A program made the position numbers and the translations under genes. A stretch of DNA of 64,000 bases. Origin: Bradysia coprophila (taxonomy: Eukaryota > Arthropoda > Insecta > Diptera > Sciaridae). Of the stretch, positions 24,201 to 34,434 are shown piece after piece (the stretch's first letter is position 1; each line of letters opens with the position of its first letter). Location: the NCBI RefSeq assembly GCF_014529535.1, contig NW_023503327.1:620001-684000 (forward strand), read 5' to 3'. The notes below the pieces were generated by a model. The model was not told the origin of the DNA and ran no database searches. It was given only the letters and a program-made list of their open reading frames with translations.

Positions 24201-26819
24201 CGGACTCTTCGAACATTCACTATATTTTTAGTCATTACTCTCGTGGATCTACTCACACCAAGCGGTGCGTATACTCTACCTGTAGGTCTTTCCAAGGCCG
24301 ACGTTCGTACAACATTACAACAATTAAAAATAATTTTACTATGCTGGTGCATGTAATAAGGCTATTACATGTATAGGCAATAGCTTTTACATCACTCGCA
24401 TAGTAAAACGTTATACTACACACGGGAAATAAAGTGATATCTCGTATCATGATGAGTAAAAGTACCTCGGGCTACCGCCCTCGGATACTTTTTCTCATCT
24501 GGATACGAGATATCACTTTACTTCCCTTGCATAGTAATGTACTATTTTATTGAGTTATTGTCGAAAAACTGTTTTCAGTACCCTCTGACATGTCTTCACT
24601 TTTGAACGCTTTTCACAGAAAACATTTTTTTTTAGAAAAAATGAAAGATACGTATTTTCTAGAATTGAAAGACGAATCCAACGAGCTATCACTCATCACG
24701 CTTGTTCCTCAAGTTAAAAAAATCACCTGAAGATTTGGCGATATCACTCTTAATTATTAAATATGGTGAAAATGTAATTCATTACGGGATGCCAAAGTAA
24801 AGGAGTCAAGGGCAATGCCTGTTTATTTTTTCGGAAATTTTAAGTGTATAATAAACGAGCCGTCAGAACAGTCGGAGCGTTTGCTGCGACTGAGCCCCGT
24901 ACAAACCCGTACATCTATTGCGTCGCCCTACTCTTACCGTAAGCCTACTGCGCCCGTAAACGTCGGTAAAGTAAAATTCTTATGAAATGTGTACGTCTTA
25001 AAAATTGCGCATAGCGCAATTACGAAGCCCCGTACGACGTTCCTTTCAAATGTAACACAAATTTCGAATTGACCTAAAATTAAGTAAGTATCATTTTCAC
25101 CGATTTATATTGATTTTACAAAAATCCAAAATGGCGGCCGACGGCCATTTTGTTAGGAGGTGGAAAGTAGTACGGCTGCTTTACATTCGTTAGTACCTTT
25201 CAAACAAAAAATTGAAATTCGGTCAAAGTTTACTCGAGATATTAACAAAAAACACCACCTTCACTGTACGGCCGAGTAGCCACATATAAGCTCACTCCAA
25301 GAGACCTAGCTCACGCTCCGGTGAATCGAATTTCATAAACTTTTTTTCCCCTGATTGGAACGGTCAATACCTATCTAATAAAGCAAAATCCATTTAAATA
25401 CGTTCAAATTTGGCCAACCTACAAGCAAAAACGGCTTGCCGCCCTGTACCTAGTTCACACCAAGGGGTCTAACTCACGAGTCGGTCATCCAATTTTCATA
25501 AACTTTTTTTTTGTCGATCGGTATTGTAAATACCTTTCATTTGACGTATCACTTACAAGTGTAGTGCTTAAATGTCTGGAGATATCGTCGAAAAACAGTT
25601 AGGCACTTATTGGGCCCCAGCTCCGGAAGGGTCGACCCAAAATCGCTCATCTTCGAACTTAGCCTCACTATTTTGACTATCTTTCAGGGAAAAAAAAATT
25701 TTGAAATCGGATTTGATTTACTCAAGATACGTGACAGACGGACAGACACAATTTTTATTGTGGATTCGTTATCTATGAACATAGGCAAACACTTTGCCCT
25801 TACCGTCTGCTTCGAACTCCATCAATTACACACGGCATCGTAATCCTATAAGCCCCTTCGTGCTTCGTACGGGGCTAAAAATTGCTCGAGTTGCATCTGT
25901 TTGTTGATTTGAAATTTTCCTTCAAATGTGACTTAAGCCCGATATTGGCTGGAGACAATTGTCCAATTAACTGAACAAACATCTAATTTGCTGCATAAAA
26001 CAACACGGGTCAATTTCTATTTTTTTTGTTGTGTCTGTTGATATCAGTTCATATCGTGGTATGAGAAAGGTTCTCAAATAAAAATAAAAGAATCCTTCTA
26101 GTAGGCACATTCAAATTTTTTGCGCTAATTTGCCCACCAATTTAGTAGGGAAAAACTCACACTATCAAACATTACGTATTTCATGTCGGGACCACAAATT
26201 TTACGTAGTTCTGTTCGTCATTTCCTCTCTAGGTATAATTACTACAAGAGTGAGACACGCCGACTTGAGAATTTCATTTTTATTAGTGTGTAGAGCTGTC
26301 GCGACTTCGTTGCCTGCTTTGACCTCAGCTAGAGTTTTGAGTCCAGAACTCGCCTCCGGCTCGTGCTGTATACCTCTCATGCGCTAAACACCACTTAGCG
26401 TTAGGAAACGTTTTATTTTCCGTTAATCACCTTTGGACAATTTTTTAACAATCGATAAGCATGTCGTCGAACACAAAATTGTCAATACATTTTCACGCAA
26501 CACAGAATAACTAGATGGTTTTTGTACTTCAAGAGAAGTTAACACACAAAAAAAAAATGATTCTTGTATCGTGAATTATTAGCTTCAGCCTCAAATACGA
26601 AACGTGTACCCTGAATATGAGTACGAGATCACAAGAAAGTGTCGCATTCACTTACTGTTACATACCTTCTGGCGTTTTATTTAATGCCAACATTCCATTT
26701 CCAATCACCGGTAACGCTATTGGTCCGTTGATAAACCAAGACAAATAGATTGCCCGTATTCGGTCGGCCGAGAATATCAGCAGTATGATTATAAGAAATA
26801 AAATGATAAAAAAAGACAT
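15251..26819 (-). CDS. CYP4-type cytochrome P450, complete, ten exons
   Basis: Exons, 5' to 3' on the minus strand: 26666-26819, 22744-22850, 21677-21767, 21356-21608, 19848-20157, 19439-19623, 19330-19385, 19104-19265, 15653-15669, 15251-15424. All are GT-AG and in phase, giving 502 aa, the normal length for a microsomal P450. Residues 1-16 form a hydrophobic membrane anchor. Then come GKKWLQRRKILTPAF (about 118-132, typical of CYP4), the I-helix oxygen-binding GHDTTT (306-311), the K-helix ETLR (364-367, its Arg codon split by an intron), PERF (419-422), and the heme loop FSAGPRNCIG (437-446) with ligand Cys444. Expected role: NADPH-dependent monooxygenase of the ER, such as fatty-acid or hydrocarbon hydroxylation; the substrate is unknown. 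Introns 1, 2, 4 and 8 (3815, 976, 1198 and 3434 bp) are loaded with inverted-repeat elements. The codons of the heme loop are spread over three exons. Confidence 0.95.
15653..15669 (-). other. 17-nt microexon carrying the P450 heme-ligand cysteine
   Basis: Read on the minus strand the exon is GACCCAGAAACTGTATC. It completes the Gly codon left by exon 19104-19265 and adds Pro-Arg-Asn-Cys-Ile before GGA CAA AAG of the last exon, restoring FSAGPRNCIGQKFA. It is preceded by a strong polypyrimidine tract ending TTCTAG and followed by the donor GTACGTA. Without it the flanking exons would be out of frame and lack the catalytic cysteine. It was found by searching the intron for degenerate codons of the missing motif with flanking AG and GT; all 17 positions match. 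Confidence 0.93.
16109..18372. mobile_element. TIR element carrying a 145-bp satellite, in P450 intron 8
   Basis: The ends are long imperfect inverted repeats of about 190 bp. The left runs from GGTGATATCGCC through GATCGAGGTAGTGAAGTAAGG; the right has CCTTACTTCACTACCTCGATC and ends GGTGATATCAC. TAAG follows the right end and precedes the left, so a 4-bp TAAG duplication is possible. No transposase frame was seen. The interior holds the tandem array at 16610-17760 and a segment shared with 24850-25880 and 60490-61300. Confidence 0.8.
16610..17760. repeat. 145-bp tandem repeat, about 8 units
   Basis: The landmark TAGGGCC recurs at 16675, 16821, 16962, 17136, 17281, 17426, 17571 and 17717, that is, every 145 bp with one 174-bp unit that includes a partial duplication. 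Each unit carries ATTCTATTCGGCCTTTGATT, ACCTTCCAAATGAAAC, a TTTACTCGAGTTCTATGT box and AGTCCAAGGACCCAAATTT. The first and last units are the most diverged, as expected for unequal exchange. Confidence 0.92.
18679..18839. mobile_element. 161-bp MITE with CAACGCACTTCAAGC ends
   Basis: The inverted ends CAACGCACTTCAAGCAAAAG and CTTTTGCTTGAAGTGCGTTG are perfect over 22 bp. The flanking 7-bp direct repeats CTCCACT (18672-18678 and 18840-18846) look like a target duplication. Confidence 0.88.
18915..19066. mobile_element. Second copy of the CAACKCACTTCAAGC MITE
   Basis: Same family as 18679-18839, sharing the ends, TACTCTAAATA near the left and CGGCAGCTGTC near the right. It is more diverged; flanks CTAGGAG and CTGGAAG are an imperfect 7-bp duplication. 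It lies 38 bp from the P450 exon at 19104. Confidence 0.82.
20502..20635. mobile_element. Foldback MITE in P450 intron 4
   Basis: Inverted arms TGTGATATGCACCTATTGCC and GGCAACAGGTGCATAATATA, with an inner pair TTTGACGTGTAGG / CCTACACGTCAAA. No coding capacity. Confidence 0.75.
21082..21205. mobile_element. Foldback MITE in P450 intron 4
   Basis: Inverted arms ACTAAAAGTCTTTTTTAGCG and CGCTAAAAAAGACTTTTAGT, extending outward to CGTACC / GGTACG. No coding capacity. Confidence 0.8.
22393..22693. mobile_element. GC-rich hAT-like MITE in P450 intron 2
   Basis: Ends TAGAGGTGTGCGGGCC and GGCCCGCACATCTCTA are inverted. ATGCGGG flanks both sides (22386-22392 and 22694-22700), consistent with target duplication. 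The interior is a string of GCCCG/CGGGC words such as AAGCCCGGCCCGAA, strikingly GC-rich in this AT-rich window. Class assignment is an inference from end structure. Confidence 0.72.
24424..24526. mobile_element. Foldback MITE, GGGAAATAAAGTGATATC arms
   Basis: About 103 bp. The arms GGGAAATAAAGTGATATCTC and GAGATATCACTTTACTTCCC fold over a loop that contains CCTCGGGCTACCGCCCTCGG. Confidence 0.8.
24738..25880 (+). repeat. GTACGGGGC repeat family, copy 2
   Basis: Shares long stretches with 16405-16615 and 18000-18152 of the intron-8 element: CAGTCGGAGCGTTTGCTGCG, AAAATTGCGCATAGCGCAAT, GACGGACAGAC, and the terminal CTTCGTACGGGGCTAAAA. It lacks the 145-bp array. No long open frame, so probably non-autonomous. 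Confidence 0.75.
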
Positions 26820-28889
26820 TTTTCTTGTTAGCGAAGCACTGCTTTAAACGTAAGCACGTCCGATGTATTACTGACTAACTACAAAGTTTTAGTTGCAACA
26901 ATATGTATAGTGATTGACTCAATGGTTTGAAATGCTGATAACGGAAGAAAACTCGGTGTTAAAGTGAACGAGAGCAATGTTATCGTAGGGTTAGAGTCAT
27001 TCATTCACCATCTACCTTTTACTTTAATACGTTTTCTCTACACATAATCGACCTTCACCGAATTTAAATCGAAAAAATACACATTTGGTCTTCACCACGG
27101 CAGAGTAAAGTAAACCTCGGTCAAATTGACTGCTCTTGCCTTGTTAACTTTACACTACAGTGTCTTTACATATTTTAAATGTTCTGTTTTGATCCGTATG
27201 GACCAGTACCTGTCTCGAACACGCACCGAATCATTTATATCGGATTGCATTTTCCGTTTCGCTTTTTATTAGGTGGAAGTGGTTTAAGTTCTGGCTTCGG
27301 GCTTTGACTATGGCAGGGCCGGACGGCCTCTATTCAGATTCTTGATTATTTTTTATTTAAATTTTTAAGAAACTCGAATCCCCGCTCACCTCTACTTTAT
27401 TCCAAATAATCGACGTAGATTATTTTGATAATGAAACAATCAGAACACTGACATGAACAAGATACCACCTACACTTACAAACATTTCGGCAGATAACAAT
27501 TCAACAGAAGCAACGATTCAAAACTAATTTGTTGATTAAGGTTTAAAATGCAAGAGCTTGTTCACTAATTACTGACTAATCAGTCTTCATACAGCAGTTG
27601 GGAAAAGGATTAATTTATTCGATAGAGGAAAAACATTTTGAATATGGTGAAGCTTGTAAAACGTAAGAATCTCCAATAAAAGTCGTTAATCCGAAATACA
27701 GTTTCGTATTTAATTCCCTTTTCAACTGCCTCAGTCGCATGACCCGTGGTTTCTTGTCCTCTCAAACAAACATCAGTTCCTGTGGCTGCAGCTAATATTC
27801 TAACGCTGACGAGATGTTCCATCGAGTCAGAAATCATTCAAGCTTCACTATGTTCACGAAACATCGTTCATTCGTACTCACATAATTGCCATTGTAATAT
27901 AGAGACTTTTGTCTAAGGTTTTTGATGTTATAATTTACCAACAGACTAGAGTCAAGTGATTAGAATACAAGTTCTGAAATGTACCCTGATATTGGTCATG
28001 TACTTTGGAATAATAAGTTGGCGCATAGGTGGATCCTGAGCCCACAATATTAACCTTTCCAGGGTAGTTCTCTCACCAATTTTTCTGTAATATCAAAGTG
28101 AACTTAAGGAACGAAAATATAATTTGTTTCGAGAATTAAGCTCTGAATCGGAACGCAAATCATCCATAAAAGTCACACAATCTTTATAAGTTATCGACAC
28201 TTTAAACATTTTAAATTTTTATTGGCATCAACGAGTCAACCATATCAGGTTAGCTTCTAGGAGCTTTCAGTCCTAGAAGTTACTTCCTGCCCCATAAAAA
28301 ATATGTAAAATGTTCGAGGTTAAGCTAATGATCCTAGTGAAGATTGTACGACTTTCCGTACCTTTGGATTTGTTTACAAAGACAAGTCCGCTCTGCGACA
28401 ATAAAAACCTATTAATAGTCCTTATCAGAAATTCATATTAACAAAACTAATTTAGAAAAAATTCAGGTCAAATTCAGGTTTCAGGTCATTTCAGGTCATG
28501 ATTTTAATTGACCTGACCTGAAATTTTCAGGTTGACTGGACCCGATAGTAAGTCTTAATCCATAATTAATCGGTATTTTAAACACCTCTGTCAAACGTTA
28601 AATTTCCACATTTTTTAGGTATGATGTAATAGTTATGTGGATCACAAGGGACGAAAGTAAAGAAAATCAACCGTGTTAATCGCACAGGTTGCATTTCTTT
28701 ACTTTCGTCCCTTGTGATCCAAATAACCTTTTATCACGAGAACTACGAAAATTGTAATTGAGTTGAGGCACATAAACTCGAAGAAATGCGTTATCGTATG
28801 TTGAATTAAACATAAATAAGCTGTCATTTACGGTATAAATTCAAGTGCAAGTTAAGCGTAAACATAAAGAAACCGTGAAAGTGCTGTGA
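26820..28889. other. Region upstream of the P450 gene
   Basis: Likely P450 promoter region, then AT-rich DNA. 28467-28540 has clustered CAGGTCA/TGACCTG words (an imperfect tandem and inverted motif). A foldback lies at 28632-28727. No supported gene. Confidence 0.5.
28632..28727. mobile_element. Short foldback element
   Basis: Arms GGATCACAAGGGACGAAAGT and ACTTTCGTCCCTTGTGATCC are perfect inverted repeats of over 25 bp, around a short loop. Confidence 0.8.
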
Positions 28890-28890
28890 A

Positions 28891-29850
28891 ATGTTTACGA
28901 AAAAACATAACCAAAGCCCGACCTCGGACAATATAAACATGATTAAGATAACACAATCAGACTATGAAAAACTAGTGCAAAATAGTCAAATTGCAGAAAA
29001 ATTATATGATCAAAACGATGACCTAAAAAAGAGGTGAGAGTCTTAAACAAATTGACAAGTGCTATAAATGCTGACCTAAAAAAACAATTGGAAATGTTTG
29101 GTGAAAAAATCGCTGCATTGGAAATCTCTTCCAAAAACGGGCAACCAAGAAGACAAAAATATCGTTGAATACACAACGGATGAGGACGAATTAGATAAGG
29201 AAAATGATCCTAAAAACATCCGACGTCAATCTAGCAAAAGAAAACGGAAGTCACCCAAAATACCAATGGAAATTGATTTAACAAATGCAGAGAAAACTCA
29301 AAAAGAAAAATCCGTAAAAAATTTGAAACCACGTCTACCACCGCCAATCAACGTAAGTAACGTTAAGAACTTCGCTACGTTCAGTCAAAAAATTATTGCT
29401 TAGTGCTAGCTCAGCCAAATTTAAAGGTACATCAGCAAATGACATAAAAATAATCGTAGAAAACGAAGATGAGTGCAGAAAAATTAAAAAAGTTCTAGAA
29501 GAACAAGCGACAAATGATGGAGATTTAGCTGGCATTGTGTACCACACATAGTTAAAAAGCGAAAGAAGTTTCAGGGTAGTTATTAGAGGTCTACCCCCCG
29601 CCTGCGATGAAGAAGATGTTACCACAGAGTTAAAAAATTTGGGTTACGACGTCATCAGGACCACAAACATAATCAAAAAAATTAAAAACGATGAAGGAAA
29701 AATTATCTGTATTAAATTCACATTGTTTATGGTAGATATCGATTATAATCAAAGGCATAGATTGGTAGATAATATCACTGGAATCAGGCAAACATCTTAA
29801 AAATATTGAGTTTAGACGAGATAAAAAGTTATAATAAAGGAGATTAAATG
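28891..29850 (+). pseudogene. Degenerate Jockey-type non-LTR retrotransposon ORF1 (gag-like)
   Basis: A coding remnant in several frames. ATG 28891 starts a Lys/Gln-rich segment that hits TGA near 29036. A Lys-rich stretch (QSSKRKRKSPK, then LPPPINVSNVKNF) runs to 29403. After a frame change, KFKGTSANDIKIIVENEDEC follows, then an in-frame TAG at about 29550, then SERSFRVVIRGLPPACDEED. The combination PPPIxV...IKI...FRVVIRGLPP is typical of the PRE_C2HC region of Jockey-clade ORF1. No zinc knuckles and no reverse transcriptase follow. Clearly a dead fragment. Confidence 0.75.
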
Positions 29851-30039
29851 TTGCGCTTTGCAGCCTTTTTGTTCGCTTTTAATAAAGAAAAGGAAAGATT
29901 AAATGTTATTCAACTGTTCCTTGAGCGCAAAGATACTTTCGTACGACATAACTTTCATGAAACAAATTTTTTAGGCACATGTTTAGGCACAACTGCGAAT
30001 TGTCAATATTGATTCTATTTGCAGTCAACTATAATATCG

Positions 30040-31113
30040 CAGTTTGTAATGGACAGTAACAATCTGTAATGTTACCTATTGTAAAAGGGATCAACAGTAT
30101 GTTAACGTTTGTAAAAGGGATCAACACTATGTAATGTCACAGTTTGAAAAAGGTGGCAATAGTCTGCAATGTGACAGTTTGTAAAAGGGTTCAACAATCT
30201 GTAGTGTTAACGTTTGTAATAGGTAGTCACACTCTGTAATATCACAGTTCGTAAACGGGATCAGCAGTCTGTAATGTCACAGTTTGTAAAAAAGATCAAC
30301 ACTCTGTAATGTTACACTTTGTAAATAGGAGGAACCAGACTGGAGAGCCGCCAAATTTCAGGCCCAAAACGACCCGAAGCCCGGCGCCGGAGATTTTGGT
30401 CGGCTAATTGCAGCTAGCCGCCGTAAGCCGCCGCCAGAGGTTTAAGTCGGCTAACTCGGCGGCTCGTGCATATTTTATCCATAAAAGACAAAAAGATGAC
30501 ACAAACCAACAAAATTAAATAAATTTTTTGGGACACTACCGTTACTTGAGAATACACCCGTACTTTTAATGTCCCTTGCGATGCCTATCTTTAAGATATT
30601 TTCTACTTTGATTTTCGTATTTTTTTTATTTTTTCTTCAAAACGACATTCCAAGCCAATTGAGAAATTTAAGAAAATTTTCAAGAATTTGTAGAAAATCT
30701 TGTCTATGGACATGGTCATTTGTTTGTGAAAATCCCAAATTTTATGAAAATCGTAACAGATGTGAAATTTCATGAAAAGCGCAAAAATTCGTTAAAAACG
30801 CGAAAACTTGTGAACAGAGCGAAAATTCGTAAAAAGCTAGAAAATTCGTAAAAAATCGCAAAAATTCGTGAAAATTACAAAAATTTGACATCCAGCCGCC
30901 GCCAGCCGACCTTTTTGGTCGGCGGCTAGGCCCAGTCGCCGCCTGAACTTTTTTAACGGCTAAACCGTACTTAGCCGCCGCCGCCACCACTTTTTTGGAC
31001 GGCTAGACGCCGCCGGCGTTTTTTTTTCGGCTCTCCACTCTGGGAGGAACACTCTGTAATGTCACATTTTGTAAAAAGAATCTACACTCTAAAATGTTAC
31101 CGTTTGTTACAGG
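30040..31113. repeat. Minisatellite GTAATGTCACAGTTTGTAAAAGG, interrupted
   Basis: About nine diverged units of roughly 30 bp (TGTAATGTYACAGTTTGTAAAAGGGATCAACA-like) at 30040-30330, resuming at about 31043-31113. The array is split by a 707-bp insertion at 30336-31042. Confidence 0.85.
30336..31042. mobile_element. GC-rich hAT-like element inserted in the minisatellite
   Basis: Ends CAGACTGGAGAGCCG and CGGCTCTCCACTCTG are inverted repeats with one mismatch. A perfect 8-bp duplication GGAGGAAC flanks it (30328-30335 and 31043-31050), the hallmark of hAT insertion. Both subterminal regions are rich in GCCGCC/GGCGGC words, while the middle is AT-rich with AAAATTCGTAAAAA-type repeats. No transposase. 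Confidence 0.88.
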
Positions 31114-31401
31114 GGAAAAAACTTTGTATTTTTTTAAATATATAAAGACTCTCGTACTTTACAAATTATCGAATAATTCTAATTTTATAAGTAACAAACC
31201 AACAATCTTCCCAGCCTGTTCAACTTTTATTTTAGAAGATAATTTTAGTTATTTAGAATTTTTTAAATTTATAACTGCAAATAGCAACAGTATTGACTAT
31301 TTGCAGATAACTGAGAACAGTCACTTCGAATTTTTTACACATATTTTACGACTTCAAAATTACGAAAGACTATAAAAAGTGGGTTAATAAAATTAAAATT
31401 A

Positions 31402-31593
31402 GTCAAGGGACCCGACTATAGCATTGAACCAAGCACGAGAAAAGAATGTTCAAGAGACGCCCGCGCCTCCTCGACGCAGTAGTCAAAATTTCTCAGATAA
31501 ATTAGGTTTGTAAGTAAGGTTGGTATAATACAGCTGCGCAATTTTATGAAAAGAATTTGTTCCTGTGCTTGGTTCAGTGCTATGACCCGACAC
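31402..31593. mobile_element. Foldback MITE, GACCCGACTATAGC arms
   Basis: The left GGACCCGACTATAGCATTGA plus ACCAAGCAC is mirrored by GTGCTTGGTTCAGTGCTATG plus ACCCGAC on the right. Confidence 0.72.
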
Positions 31594-34328
31594 AATTAAT
31601 GTCGGTTGACGTTACCTTGCCACAGCAACCCTGGTCATAATATTTTTTTTGGCCTGATGATGGTAGGAACAACGAAACAAATTTGGTTTTATATTTCTAA
31701 ATTGCAATATATTTTTATCACAAATTATATCGTTTAAAAATAATTTTGAACAATATTTTTAATTATTTTTTTTTGTTTTTAATTTTAATTAATTAATCAT
31801 TAATATTAATCATTAGTTTTTTTTTTTGTTTTATTGTTACACAACTACGCATTTTATTCAAATGTGTTTTTTTTACTTAATCTTTTCCTGCATTTTATTA
31901 AATATTACGACGTTATAGTTATGTATTTAATACTTAATTTTATGTACGATAGCGAAAATGATAAAAGAAATTTTTTGTTTTTTTTTAAATTATTTTTTTT
32001 TGTGTTTTTGTTGATTTTTTTATTAATAATTTGTTTTATGTTGTAATAATGAATGAACGTTTTTGGGTAATTTTTTTTTATTTTTTAAATATTTTTGTGT
32101 CAAGTATTCATTTTGTTTTTTTTTCTTTTAAATTTATTTTCTTTAACGTTAAATGTATTCATTTTTATTGAAGTTGAGTACAAATAAAATAGGAAAATAA
32201 TTCTTGATTTTATGTTAAGATTTTTATTGGCAGTTCGCTAATGGTTTTCCCCCTTTTTCATTTCACTAATTCTTTTTTTTTTACTTAAATTTTTAATTAA
32301 ATTAGAAACATAAATTTGGACGGTGCTTTATGAACCTAAAACACCATTTCTATTCTTTTGTGGATTAAATATATTCGATGAAAATAGGAATTTCAATAAA
32401 TTAAAATAGAGTATATCTTAAAGACGACGACAAAGAATAAATTTTTCTTTTTACATACTTTCATAGTTTCTATCTCAATCTCTGTCACGTTTACTTTATT
32501 CTTTTAAAAAAAAGTTTTTGTTTCTTGTTTTCGTCATTTACCTCATTTACTAACTTCAGATACGAGCTCTTATGTATTGATTGGATGGTTATATGTAAAT
32601 AAATAATTTTATTGCTGTCACAAATTACTGTTCAAACGAAACGTAACAAAACAAAATTATAAAAAAAATATTTAAAAATGAAAAAAAAAACTTTAAATTA
32701 AAAAAAAACAAGGACTGAAGTCTGCTATTATCTTTAAGTGACACAAATAAAAAATTAAAAAGCTTACGGAACCTATCATCTAAGAAAACAAAAGTTAAAT
32801 AAGCCGACACGATTAAGCATCTTGCTCTAGGAATTCTAAAAATCCTTTGATCTGTCAGTTTGAAAAAAGAAAACTTTGAAGATAATTTCACTGGGAAGCC
32901 TGACCTAAAAATATCACCGGGACATGCTTTTTTCCATCAAGAATTAATTGTTTGCTCAAATCGGCTTAGATTTCTCTCTCGAATATTTCACCGAATCACA
33001 AAATTTGTGAAAAAAAACCCTCCATTGAGCCCGCTGTGAAAGTTTTAAAATTAATGAGCTTTCGATCGTTTTACAGGTTCTCATCTTTCCATTCAGAAAA
33101 GACATTTTTATTCATTTCTTATGTTGACTTATTGTCAAACATCATACGTAATGAAACAACGTACAGCGCTCACAGTAAATGTCCTAATCGACGTCAGTAC
33201 AACATTTAGTACCTTATGAACAATGAACACATTTTTCGTTGACTATTAACAAAAAAAAAAATTCTTTCAATGCAGGTTTGCAAGACAGATTAGATTGTCT
33301 ACAGTATCAGTTCTCCCGTTCATTTGTTGGTTATCGAAATCCGAAAATCGAGTCAAAAAAATCTCCCGTTTTGGGCTTCAAGAACGCTACCCACAAAGTT
33401 GCGAGGAATATTGGGCTGGGAAAGGTCTGATAAAATTTTAATTTGCATGAAAAAAGGATCGATGAACACAGATTTGGAAACCGTGGAACGATAAGCCTAA
33501 ATTGAAATGTCGATCAAATTGTTCGATCGGTGGGAAAAATGGATTGAGGGAATTTAGAATGTAAATTAACATCGAGTTTAAAAATAAAAATGAAAAATTA
33601 AGAAATTTGTGTCAATGAGTGGCTGAAGTAAATTTGATTTCAGTACAAGGAAAAAATCTATTTTTATTTGAACAAAAAAACAATTATTTTCTGGTTTACA
33701 TAAAGCAACATCTTGAACGATTTACATATCTCGTTTTTCCAATTTGAATTTTCTCTCTCAGTCTTTACAAAACAAAACAAACAAAAAAGTTCCAATTGAA
33801 TAAAATTTTACAAATAAAGTTTAAATTTGACTAACATTTTGGCTAAGAAAGATCTCTTTTAAATTTCATTCATTTTAAGTGCCAAATCATTCCTTTTTCA
33901 CAATCATTCCTTTGCCTATGTCATCCCACAAAGCGCGCCACTAAGACACGCCCTACAGTGTGTCCCGTGTTAAGCAATTACATTTTTACAAATGAAATCA
34001 CCTCTCAAGTAAACTAACAACAAACATTTCCGTCTGACATTACAATAAATTACCGCGTACCACATTTACCTAAACTAAAACGGTCAATTCGACGCATTTT
34101 TAACCGTTTCTCCTTATTAGTTTACTATCATCCAATCACGTCCCGTTAAAATGTGAAATAAAACTAATCAGCAGTAATTCGATGGACAATCACCGAAACG
34201 TTCAGATGGCGTTCAGTATTGTGAATTTTACCGATAAATCTTCGGCCACACTAGCGGTGTTCACTTCTCGCAATTTTTAGACGTAAAATTTACTTGTGGT
34301 CAGCTAGCTCTATAATGTGTAAAATACT
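31594..34328. other. Very AT-rich tract, no supported gene
   Basis: Long T- and A-runs, especially 31730-32720. A possible acceptor (TTTCAATGCAG) at about 33273 is followed by a 51-codon open stretch ending at 33430, but I recognise nothing in it and see no partner exon. Part of this could be distal 3' UTR of the minus-strand Suv4-20 gene (inference). Confidence 0.45.
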
Positions 34329-34434
34329 ATTACATGGCATAGGGATAAAAAGATGAAAATTGGAGTTTTCGTGTGCATTTTGTTGGTCGGAGGCGAAGCC
34401 GAGACTTTTCATTTTTATCCCGAGCTATGTAATG
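34329..34434. mobile_element. Foldback MITE
   Basis: Arms ATTACATGGCATAGGGATAA and TTATCCCGAGCTATGTAATG, with GATGAAAA/TTTTCATT inside, around a short loop. Confidence 0.75.

Larger units (their letters stand above)
24033..26243. mobile_element. 2.2-kb composite with inverted ends, P450 intron 1
   Basis: The left end GTAATTATACCTAGAG...TGTGGTCCCGACAT is mirrored at the right by ATGTCGGGACCACA...CTCTAGGTATAATTAC. Between them lie a foldback MITE (24424-24526) and a copy of the GTACGGGGC repeat family (24738-25880). No transposase frame. Boundaries are approximate. Confidence 0.65.
22851..26665. other. P450 intron 1, 3.8 kb of nested repeats
   Basis: Contains the inverted-repeat composite 24033-26243 and smaller foldbacks. 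The minus-strand open frame 23040-23420 (126 codons) has no recognisable motif. Its end near 23100-23150 resembles 22280-22320, so I treat it as repeat sequence, not a gene. Confidence 0.55.

Noticed and set aside
33273..33430. Possible exon after TTTCAATGCAG
   Set aside because: Good-looking acceptor but no upstream donor or partner exon, and the 51 residues show no motif.
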